DNA of 64,000 nt from UMGS1532 sp045542355. Its GTDB lineage: Bacteria; Bacillota; Clostridia; Oscillospirales; Acutalibacteraceae. The notes beneath the pieces were generated by a model that was given only the letters and a program-made list of their open reading frames with translations, searched no databases and was not told the origin of the DNA. The DNA lies in assembly GCA_045542355.1 (NCBI GenBank), contig JAZQKX010000017.1, positions 1 through 64,000 of the forward strand, given 5' to 3'. A program made the translations under genes and the position numbers. Shown piece by piece: positions 57,638 to 64,000 of this stretch. Numbering within the stretch: position 1 is the first letter of the stretch; every line of letters starts with the position of its first letter.

Positions 57638-60600
57638 TCAAGAAATATAAATGATAACAACCGCAAACACACTGGGGTCGGATTCAAGACTGGCTCTCAA
57701 GGCTACCATATCACCGGTTTTCGCATCTGCTGCGGCGGTGTACAGTCCGTTTGCGTTGACTGTGCCAGGGGCTGTTCCTGTGTATTCACTTATTCTATAC
57801 ACAATTTTATCATCTTCATCGCAATCAATACGTTCTGCAGTAATTTGGGTTGTGGCACCAGCTTTAATACGTCGGGTAATATTTGCATCTTTAATTTGTA
57901 CCTGCTTAATAATGGGGGCTGTAGTGTAAATGTGAACCGAGTAATTTTCACCTAGGGTATCTGTAATCACGCCGCCATTGGCAGTAATTGTTTTATCAGG
58001 GCTGTTTACAGTGGCGTTTGCATCAATTACTTGAGTTTCGGCAACATAAGAAATGCGTTTAAACTCTCTGGTTTTGCCGTCGTTAATTTTGATTTCGATA
58101 TCCTTTTCCACGCCATCGTTGGTGTAGGAAGCTGTACCTGAGAAATAACCGTTGTTTTCTACCAATACGGTCATATTTTCACCATCGGGCCAGAGATACG
58201 CCGAGGTTCTGATATCGTCACCTGTCCAGCCAGTGTAAAGCACCTTGGAACCTTTGGGCACATAATTAGAAAGCAACGATTCTTCATAGAATACTCGTTT
58301 TACTGCCTTCGCTCTTTCCTCGTTAAATGGAACCTCCCAGGCGGCGACGTTGTCGTTGTAGTTCGTCTGATTCAGCGGGTCGGGGAGATAACCGCCAACC
58401 GTTGTCCAGTTGAAGGTTCCTTTAAGTCCCGTGTTGGAAGCGGCGATGAACTGGCTTGTGGTAGAATCGTTCCATGAAAACCAGTTTTTATAGTTTGTGT
58501 CGGAAACATGACCCTGCATTTCGGTTATAATCATATTGCGGTTTGTCATTTCCGATAAGATTACATACGTGTCAAAGGCAATGGAATAGTTGTTCACAAG
58601 GTCGCCTTTTTTATAGTAATGGTGACCTGTCCATACATCAACAGCTTCAGTGAGAATATTTTCGTTAATCTGGTATTGCAACCAATCTCTATGGATTTCG
58701 GTTTCTACAACACCACATTCGGGACCCCAGATTTCCACCTTTTCAGCCAAGTTAAACTGATACAATTTGTCAGATGCTTTGTTTACAAGCTGTCTCCAAT
58801 AAAAAGCGTCGTCAGTGCCTGACTCAAAATCCGCTAAGTTAGGCTCATTGTAGAAGGTAATCGCCTTAACATTATTGTAGTCTCTCCTATACAGCTCTTT
58901 TATAAGACTTGCCGCAGCATCGGCAAAGGCATCTAAATCCTTCGGTGCGCTCACCTTAGGATCGTCACAGGGGGTGCCAAACCAATCCTGTATACGGGTG
59001 GCGGTTTTCCAACCGAAGTTTATTTCAACATCGGTGCCTGCAACCTTCAGCATATCTAAATACTCGTAGACCGCTTCCATCCATTGACTTTCGAAGTCGT
59101 AAACACCTTTACTATAGTTAATGTAATCGGGGTTTGCGTAGGGATCGTCGGCATAATCTTCATAGTTGCAGGTGTTGGTAACCATCCAGTCTACCTGGAA
59201 CCACATTCGAGATGTACCGAGAGAAAGGGTGGACAAGCGCTCGGCATTAAGCTCGTTATACACCATATTGAAGCCGATTTTTTCCTGAACTTCGGTAGCT
59301 AAGGTAGAGGGGAAACTGTTTGTGCCAAAGCCTATGAAATCTTCGTTCAAAACTGTTTTGGTATCAACCGTAACACGTCGTGTATCTTCGGTTGCCTTGC
59401 CGTTCTTCTGGACGGTGTACTGGCCTATCTGGAAGGGGTCGGCAGACTCTGTATAATCCACACCGTTTACTATGGCGTCAATTGTGGCTACAACATCTGT
59501 GACTTTGATTTTTTGATCAAAATCGCTATCTCCCGCCGCAAGAATTGCGGGGTCTTTAGTTCCGTTCAGCACAGCTTTTCTTGCAACAAGAACATCGCTT
59601 ACTGTGTGGGTTCCTGAATAGTTAAAGTCATATTCAACGGCTATGTTGGCGGTGCTTTCTTCGCCATAACCTGTGTCGGCAACAACCTTGTCGCCACCCT
59701 TTATTTTATCACTGGGCACCTTGGGATTTCCATTTTTATCAACAACCGAAAAAGCACCAACGCCACAAAATTCGTTGACAAGGGAGTTAACCGTAGTGCC
59801 ACTCTTGATGCCGCATAAATATTCATTTTCGGAATCGTAGAATTTGTATTTGTCTTCATCAAAGTCAAGAAAACCCGATATACTGTCTACAGTGAATGCC
59901 GCAACCTCATTCAATCTTAAAAAAGCGTTTGTTTTTGCGTTATCCCCTTGCAAAACGCCTGCAGTATAGTCATAGCAAGGGTTAAAAATGCGGATAAGGT
60001 AATAACGGGCTTTAACTGTATGTCCTTTTGCTACGGTTATGTAATGGTCCTGAACACCGCTGTAGTTAACGCAGTCGGCAATAATATCGGAATCTTTATA
60101 TAGATAATGAGAATCATCCGGCCGAAGCTCATTGAAAGCGTAGACCCTATAGTGCATAGTTCTGAGTGCTTTTGTGGGGTGATGCTTTATGTAAAATAGG
60201 CCCAATTCCTGCTCGTCTCCTGCATCGAACAGCAAATCCACATAGTAATCATCATCGTCGATATGGCTTGTACCGTCGTGTGAAATGAATGAATAACGGC
60301 ACTGTCCTGCAGTGCTGACATCACCATCGGTCAGCTTGCTCACATTGTCTGCGGTTTGGGTTATTGTAGTATATTGCATTGTCCGGTGCACCTGCTCATA
60401 CCGCCCGCTGTCGGTGCTGTAGTCCCATACCCACTCAGAGTACCACTGAGTATAAGAAGAGCGTATACCTCCGTTGGTTTCGTTTTTTCCGTAAAGGAAG
60501 TTTTTGCCTGGGTCCTTAAGGTCCAGAAGCTGACTCCCTTCAAATGAGGTGGATACGTTTGTTTTTTCACAGCTATTCTCAATCTGAGGGATAACTTCTC

Positions 60601-61279
60601 TCTTTTCATGCTCATCGCCGTAAATGCAAAGCTCACTTATACGAGGGTAGGCGTTGCCGATACCTCCTTTTGGGCTATCACTACAAGGACGAATAATCTT
60701 TAGAGCGAAGTAGTTTATATTTTTAATATCGGAGCAGGTTATAATCTGCTTGAAATTATAGTTTTCGGTATTGTTTACCCCGATGATTTTACTATCTTTT
60801 GAAAACAACTCGTGACGATAGCGCGAAGCATATATTTCATACATACCCGTTACAAGGGTTTCATTCTTGTGGTTAATCAGACAGATTTTTTCGATATCTA
60901 TGGTCTTTTCCAGATGATATATAATTTTGTAATAAACCGAACCATCGTCGTAAAAGGTGGTTGTTCCATCTTCGTTGGATTTAGCAAACCTGATTCCACT
61001 AAAGTCACTGCTATCTCCTGTCTTGCCATTGGTTATGTTGGCGCTACCTGGATACAGCACTTCAGTGACGCTATTAGGAGCGGAAATAGAATTAAATTCA
61101 CCATACATCGGCATCTCACCAGCAATAAGGTTTTCACCTAAATCGGTGGGTATGTCTTGATCGTTATAAAATTCAACACTAGCGCCTTCATAGGCAACTA
61201 CCATAGGCACTACGTTTGCCATAGAAGCGATAATGCTGAAACACATTATAAACGCCAAATACTTCTTTAAATTTTTCAT
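57638..61279 (-). CDS. Large secreted GH-A-clan-like glycoside hydrolase with internal dockerin
   Basis: A 1213-residue protein with a signal peptide (1-29, YLAFIMCFSIIASMANVV). Residues 30-470 look like two discoidin-type sandwiches, each with a TNGKTGD or LTDGDVST loop and an IIRPC/IRIFNPC strand. Residues 551-606 are a dockerin pair (DFNYSGTHTVSDVLVARKA; DSDFDQKIKVTDVVATIDA). A TIM barrel (about 640-1000) follows, with likely acid/base E812 in FYNEPNL and nucleophile E920 in IITEMQGH, the clan GH-A arrangement (GH5, GH30 or GH39-like). The tail (about 1115-1213) is immunoglobulin-like. A dockerin before the catalytic domain is less usual than at the C-terminus. Own promoter at 61387. Confidence 0.82.
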   Translation of the reverse strand: MKNLKKYLAFIMCFSIIASMANVVPMVVAYEGASVEFYNDQDIPTDLGENLIAGEMPMYGEFNSISAPNSVTEVLYPGSANITNGKTGDSSDFSGIRFAKSNEDGTTTFYDDGSVYYKIIYHLEKTIDIEKICLINHKNETLVTGMYEIYASRYRHELFSKDSKIIGVNNTENYNFKQIITCSDIKNINYFALKIIRPCSDSPKGGIGNAYPRISELCIYGDEHEKREVIPQIENSCEKTNVSTSFEGSQLLDLKDPGKNFLYGKNETNGGIRSSYTQWYSEWVWDYSTDSGRYEQVHRTMQYTTITQTADNVSKLTDGDVSTAGQCRYSFISHDGTSHIDDDDYYVDLLFDAGDEQELGLFYIKHHPTKALRTMHYRVYAFNELRPDDSHYLYKDSDIIADCVNYSGVQDHYITVAKGHTVKARYYLIRIFNPCYDYTAGVLQGDNAKTNAFLRLNEVAAFTVDSISGFLDFDEDKYKFYDSENEYLCGIKSGTTVNSLVNEFCGVGAFSVVDKNGNPKVPSDKIKGGDKVVADTGYGEESTANIAVEYDFNYSGTHTVSDVLVARKAVLNGTKDPAILAAGDSDFDQKIKVTDVVATIDAIVNGVDYTESADPFQIGQYTVQKNGKATEDTRRVTVDTKTVLNEDFIGFGTNSFPSTLATEVQEKIGFNMVYNELNAERLSTLSLGTSRMWFQVDWMVTNTCNYEDYADDPYANPDYINYSKGVYDFESQWMEAVYEYLDMLKVAGTDVEINFGWKTATRIQDWFGTPCDDPKVSAPKDLDAFADAAASLIKELYRRDYNNVKAITFYNEPNLADFESGTDDAFYWRQLVNKASDKLYQFNLAEKVEIWGPECGVVETEIHRDWLQYQINENILTEAVDVWTGHHYYKKGDLVNNYSIAFDTYVILSEMTNRNMIITEMQGHVSDTNYKNWFSWNDSTTSQFIAASNTGLKGTFNWTTVGGYLPDPLNQTNYNDNVAAWEVPFNEERAKAVKRVFYEESLLSNYVPKGSKVLYTGWTGDDIRTSAYLWPDGENMTVLVENNGYFSGTASYTNDGVEKDIEIKINDGKTREFKRISYVAETQVIDANATVNSPDKTITANGGVITDTLGENYSVHIYTTAPIIKQVQIKDANITRRIKAGATTQITAERIDCDEDDKIVYRISEYTGTAPGTVNANGLYTAAADAKTGDMVALRASLESDPSVFAVVIIYIS

Positions 61280-61333
61280 TACATTACACCTCGTGCTCCT
61301 GAAAACTTTACAATTAATACGTTAAGTGGCATA

Positions 61334-61368
61334 GAAACTGTAAATATAACATTAATATTTACAGTTTC
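61334..61368 (-). promoter_or_regulatory. Perfect 14-bp stem in the 5' leader of the large hydrolase gene
   Basis: GAAACTGTAAATAT (61334-61347) pairs with its complement (61355-61368) around a 7-nt loop, just downstream of the promoter. There is no T run, so it is an mRNA-stabilising hairpin or an operator. Confidence 0.5.
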
Positions 61369-61386
61369 ATATACTGATATAGTATA

Positions 61387-61415
61387 ATAATACACCCAAA
61401 ATGTTCAAAAGTCAA
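61387..61415 (-). promoter_or_regulatory. Sigma-A promoter of the large hydrolase gene
   Basis: Minus strand TTGACT (61410-61415), exact 17-bp spacer, TATTAT (61387-61392). Confidence 0.75.
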
Positions 61416-61420
61416 TTTTT

Positions 61421-61646
61421 TTACATTTTAGTGTCAAAGAAACAACCGTAAAAGAAGTTTTCTATCCAAATATATGATTGAGGTATAAGATGACAAGAAT
61501 TATAGCTTTGTGGACTTTTTAGGTTAGTGAGGGTGACAGGTAAGGTTGCGAACATCTCCGGTAGACTAAGAAGCGAGCAAAACGAAGCACCGAGGCCAAC
61601 AACTTCGACCGCGGCACTTTGTTTTGCTAGCTGTATCGTCCACAAA
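61421..61646. other. Unexplained non-coding block bounded in part by an inverted repeat
   Basis: Between the hydrolase promoter and the palindrome array lie about 225 bp with no convincing gene. TTTGTGGAC (61507-61515) and GTCCACAAA (61638-61646) are inverted copies enclosing 122 bp of balanced composition (GGTGACAGGTAAGGTTGCG and GAAGCGAGCAAAACGAAGC inside). A 74-codon frame crosses it on the minus strand but has unusual composition and no family resemblance. A structured RNA or remnant of a repeat element is possible. Confidence 0.35.
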
Positions 61647-61647
61647 T

Positions 61648-61835
61648 CACGGCGTAGCCGTGTATATCATCAAAACGAAGTTTTGTATATCATCAATCGT
61701 TAAACCATTGCATATCATCATTGCGAAAGTTTCATTTGATACACGCTTCGCGTGATGAGATACAGTCCTCACGGACTGATGATATACAACGATAGCAACG
61801 CTATCGTTGGTGATATGCCATTGCTTTCGCAATGG
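61648..61835. repeat. Array of unrelated palindromes joined by a conserved TGATGATATAC-type linker
   Basis: Hairpins with different arms follow each other: CACGGC/GCCGTG (61648-61662), CAAAAC/GTTTTG (61671-61685), imperfect CAAT/ATTG (61694-61710), CACGC/GCGTG (61742-61754), CAGTCC/GGACTG (61763-61778), CAACGATAGC/GCTATCGTTG (61787-61809), CCATTGC/GCAATGG (61818-61835). Linkers are TATATCATCA on the left half and the complement-like GATGATATAC on the right half, so orientation flips near 61725. Stem sequence is free while linker is constant. It lies just past the tRNA-fMet terminator. Confidence 0.75.
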
Positions 61836-61838
61836 ATG

Positions 61839-61869
61839 AAAAAATCTCGTTCCGTAGAACGAGATTTTT

Positions 61870-61870
<1 letters not shown>
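61839..61870 (-). terminator. Intrinsic terminator of tRNA-fMet
   Basis: AAAAAATCTCGTTC (61839-61852) pairs with GAACGAGATTTTTT (61857-61870); on the minus strand it follows the CCA end directly and closes with six T. Confidence 0.9.
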
Positions 61871-61945
<75 letters not shown>

Positions 61946-61980
61946 ATATTTAGGTTGGCTGATTTGTTTCAGCAAACATT

Positions 61981-62008
61981 ATTATAACACAGTTTTTAAA
62001 AATTGCAA
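61981..62008 (-). promoter_or_regulatory. Promoter of tRNA-fMet
   Basis: Minus strand TTGCAA (62003-62008), 16-bp spacer ending TGT, TATAAT (61981-61986), about 36 bp before the tRNA. Confidence 0.8.
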
Positions 62009-62064
62009 GTCTTTTTTAGAAAAAATTTAATTATTTTTTCTTGTTATATATTTATATGTTTTCC

Positions 62065-62093
62065 TTGAAGAATTATTCCCAATATGATAAAAT
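62065..62093 (+). promoter_or_regulatory. Promoter of dusB
   Basis: TTGAAG (62065-62070), 17-bp spacer, TAAAAT (62088-62093). Confidence 0.65.
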
Positions 62094-62171
62094 GTGTAGG
62101 AAGAATTTACACGGTGTGTTATATTAAGTTTAATGCAACAAAACTTCCAAAAACCTTACGGAGACAAATTA

Positions 62172-63146
62172 ATGAAAATAGGAAATATTGAGTTTTCGGG
62201 ATACGCGGCATTAGCTCCCATGGCGGGGGTGGCTGACCGCGCCATGCGGGAATTGTGCATGAATTACGGTGCGGCTTTTTGCGTGAGCGAACTGATTTCA
62301 GCCAAGGGCATAACCTTAGGCGACCGCAAATCGAAAGAATTAATGGAATGTTTTCCTGCCGAAACCCCCAAGGGTATTCAGCTTTTTGGATATGAGCCAA
62401 AAATTATGGCAGAGGCTTTGCGGGTGGCGGAAAAAGAAAGCCCCGCTTTTATTGATATAAATATGGGATGTCCTGCTCCAAAGGTTGCGGGTAACGGTGG
62501 CGGAAGCGCACTGATGCGGGACCCGAAGTTGGCGGGTGAAATTGTCAGAGAATGTGTAAGGTCCGCCTCGGTGCCTGTTACTGTGAAAATTCGAGCGGGT
62601 TGGGATAAGCAGAACATCACCGCGGTTGAAGTGGCGAAGCGGTGCGAGGATGCAGGGGCTTCGGCAATCACCGTTCACGGCAGGACCCGAGACCAAATGT
62701 ATGCTCCGCCTGTAGATATGGATATCATCAAAGCGGTTAAGGATGCAGTCGGTGTGCCTGTGATAGGCAACGGTGATATTGATTCCCCTCAATCGGCGGC
62801 AAAGATGTATGAATATACGGGTTGTGATTTTATCATGGTGGGCAGAGCAGCCATGGGCAGACCCTGGATATTCGGCGGAATCAATGCCTATCTTCGCGAC
62901 GGCACTATTTTACCTGAGCCACCACTAAGTGAACGCATGAGAATCATGCTAAAGGAAATCGGACTTATGATGGAATATAAGGGCGAACACACCGCTCTGT
63001 TGGAAGCCCGTAAGCACACGGGCTGGTATATGCGCGGACTCCGCGGTGCGGCGACACTCCGTCGAAAGTGCGCTGAGATTAACTGTTTTGAGGACGTAAT
63101 TCAGCTGTCAAAACTTGCCCTACAGCAGGAATTGACACAAGAATGA
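62172..63146 (+). CDS. dusB: tRNA-dihydrouridine synthase
   Basis: A 324-residue FMN enzyme reducing uridines in tRNA D-loops. ALAPMAGVADRAMRELC near residue 12, IQLFGYEPKIMAEA, the INMGCPAPKVAGNGGGSALMRDP block near 100 containing the catalytic cysteine, VKIRAGWD, and TVHGRTRDQMY are Dus signatures; GRAAMGRPWIF near 230 is the phosphate-binding region. ATG 62172 is preceded by GGAGA. The C-terminal helical domain binds tRNA. It stands beside the tRNA-fMet gene but on the other strand. Confidence 0.94.
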   Translation: MKIGNIEFSGYAALAPMAGVADRAMRELCMNYGAAFCVSELISAKGITLGDRKSKELMECFPAETPKGIQLFGYEPKIMAEALRVAEKESPAFIDINMGCPAPKVAGNGGGSALMRDPKLAGEIVRECVRSASVPVTVKIRAGWDKQNITAVEVAKRCEDAGASAITVHGRTRDQMYAPPVDMDIIKAVKDAVGVPVIGNGDIDSPQSAAKMYEYTGCDFIMVGRAAMGRPWIFGGINAYLRDGTILPEPPLSERMRIMLKEIGLMMEYKGEHTALLEARKHTGWYMRGLRGAATLRRKCAEINCFEDVIQLSKLALQQELTQE

Positions 63147-63244
63147 AAAAATAAATTATTAATTTCTGCAAAAAATATTGCATATAACTGCGGGTTATAT
63201 TAAAATATATATGCAGTGTGATTTTAAGAAAGGAAATTTAAAAA

Positions 63245-63547
63245 ATGGACAAGAATTTAGATTATAATCCGGACATAATAACCATGGAAGACGATGAGGG
63301 CAAGGAATACACCTTTGAGGTGCTTGATGCCATTGAGTTCGAAATGGGCAGATACTTAGCCCTGCTCCCTGTTTACGACGACCCAAAAGAACAGCTTGAC
63401 AGCGACGGTGAGCTGGTTATCGTAAAGGTAGAGGAAGATAACGGCGAGGAGTATTTTGTAGATATCGAGGATGACGACGAATACGAAACCGTTTCCGAAG
63501 CTTTCATCGAAAGACTCCGCGACTTCTTCGAAATCGACGAACAGTAA
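63245..63547 (+). CDS. DUF1292-family protein
   Basis: A 100-residue acidic protein: IITMEDDEGKEYTFEVLDAIEFEMGRYLALLPV, then LVIVKVEEDNGEEYFVDIEDDDEYETVSEAFIERL. This is the DUF1292 domain (YrzB-like), common in Firmicutes and often near ruvX/yrrK or tRNA-modification genes. No function is established. The last 20 residues form an acidic helix. It is preceded by AAGAAAGG and follows dusB by 98 bp. Confidence 0.92.
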   Translation: MDKNLDYNPDIITMEDDEGKEYTFEVLDAIEFEMGRYLALLPVYDDPKEQLDSDGELVIVKVEEDNGEEYFVDIEDDDEYETVSEAFIERLRDFFEIDEQ

Positions 63548-63640
63548 TTTCACACTAACCATCTCCGGCAAAACTCTGTTTTTGAAATGCAAGGTGCGTA
63601 CTTTACAAATATTATTTTTCTGCATGCAAAGTAATATAAC

Positions 63641-63672
63641 TGCAAATCGCAATCTGTAACTTGCGATTTGCA
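63641..63672. other. Perfect 12-bp inverted repeat directly upstream of the 6S RNA
   Basis: TGCAAATCGCAA (63641-63652) pairs with TTGCGATTTGCA (63661-63672) around an 8-nt loop. It has no T run and ends exactly where the 6S closing stem begins. Confidence 0.6.
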
Positions 63673-63860
63673 ACCTGCGTTGTGCGTGGACTCTTGGAGG
63701 CTTTTATAACCCTACAAGTAATTTTTCGGGAGTCTTTTTGCTCCCACAGTGGAGCTGCAGGCCTTACGCCTTTTGGCGGTTCAAGGAAACATGAAACTGT
63801 GGGGAAGGCACCCACCTGTCTAACGGCAGGTTATCATAAGCCCCTTACGGCAACGCGGGT
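63673..63860 (+). ncRNA. ssrS: 6S RNA (SsrS), probable
   Basis: A long imperfect hairpin closes with ACCTGCGTTG (63673-63682) and CAACGCGGGT (63851-63860), then GGCTT...ATAA with TTAT...AAGCC. Inner stems include CTCCCACAGT/ACTGTGGGG and ACGCC/GGCGGT. The sequences GGCGGTTCAAGGAAACATGA and AAGGCACCCACCTG fit the 6S RNAs of Clostridia as I know them. 6S RNA mimics an open promoter and binds sigma-A RNA polymerase. About 188 nt, normal for the family. Identity rests on recollected consensus and structure, not a covariance search. Confidence 0.75.
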
Positions 63861-63899
63861 GTTCAGAAAATAGATGGATACATTAAAAATAAATTGCTT

Positions 63900-63937
63900 A
63901 AAACGACTCACCCAATTCATGAGAGTCGTTTTTTGTT
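63900..63937 (+). terminator. Intrinsic terminator after the 6S RNA
   Basis: AAAACGACTC (63900-63909) pairs with GAGTCGTTTT (63923-63932), followed by TTGTTG. From 63938 to the window end I see no further feature. Confidence 0.85.
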
Positions 63938-64000
63938 GTACTTATTTGATTCTAAGCTTATTATATTCAACTGCATTTCACAGGATTTTCAAGAATCCGT

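Noticed and set aside
61421..61645. A 74-codon minus-strand gene
   Set aside because: Composition and lack of ribosome-binding site argue against coding; it overlaps the inverted-repeat block and the hydrolase promoter region.
61648..61835. CRISPR array
   Set aside because: No constant repeat of 23-37 bp and no regular spacer length; the varying parts are palindromes, and no cas gene is present.

Overview
The window looks like a chromosomal segment of a spore-former-derived, anaerobic gut-type clostridium, most probably Oscillospiraceae (Ruminococcaceae). This is inferred from family content, not from a database search. The supporting signs are the order dgt-dnaG-rpoD, a spoIIR gene and a spoVAD remnant, a glmS ribozyme, secreted dockerin proteins, a glycyl-tRNA synthetase of the single-chain type, and many AT-rich sigma-A promoters and intrinsic terminators. 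Genes lie on both strands in short operons. Most of the region is ordinary core metabolism; accessory signal is concentrated at 1-2.0 kb, 20.9-23.7 kb, 37.4-37.9 kb and 61.3-61.9 kb.

Layout. 1-1640: right-hand end of a mobile element (C-terminus of a large serine recombinase, a zinc-ribbon protein and an XRE repressor) abutting the 3' third of spoVAD. 2.2-6.9 kb: Lrp-type regulator, alanine racemase and GH2 beta-galactosidase. 7.0-9.8 kb: MacB-like permease and ATPase. 10.0-13.7 kb: glmM and glmS, with a glmS ribozyme between them. 13.8-15.2 kb: glycyl-tRNA synthetase. 15.4-17.8 kb (minus): dockerin protein and azlCD. 18.1-20.8 kb: metG-tatD. 20.9-21.3 kb: decayed glycoside hydrolase end. 21.5-23.7 kb: phosphonoacetaldehyde reductase and phosphonopyruvate decarboxylase. 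23.8-28.6 kb: GtrA protein, two secreted proteins, YwlG, a glycolipid glycosyltransferase and a PAP2 phosphatase.

28.7-37.4 kb (minus): an eight-gene operon for chorismate, phenylalanine and tyrosine, including an aroE-aroK fusion but no dehydroquinase, with a strong promoter and an attenuator-like leader. 38.0-43.4 kb: DegV, UPF0210/ACT pair, ispE, spoIIR, L31 and YigZ. 43.5-49.5 kb: dgt-dnaG-rpoD, Rrf2, TSCPD protein, an unknown gene and YitT. 49.6-57.5 kb: dipeptidase, zinc-ribbon membrane protein, SPFH protein, alcohol dehydrogenase, aldose epimerase-like protein, RadC and a RluA-type pseudouridine synthase. 57.6-61.3 kb (minus): a 1213-residue secreted GH-A-clan-like enzyme with an internal dockerin. 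61.4-64.0 kb: an unexplained non-coding block, an array of unrelated palindromes joined by a conserved linker, initiator tRNA-fMet, dusB, a DUF1292 protein and a probable 6S RNA.

The most unusual observations are: the recombinase element interrupting spoVAD; the palindrome array behind tRNA-fMet; a hairpin before spoIIR that appears to end ispE transcription while hiding the spoIIR ribosome-binding site, with a sigma-F-like promoter placed to omit one arm; the aro operon leader; and a phosphonate gene pair without its mutase.
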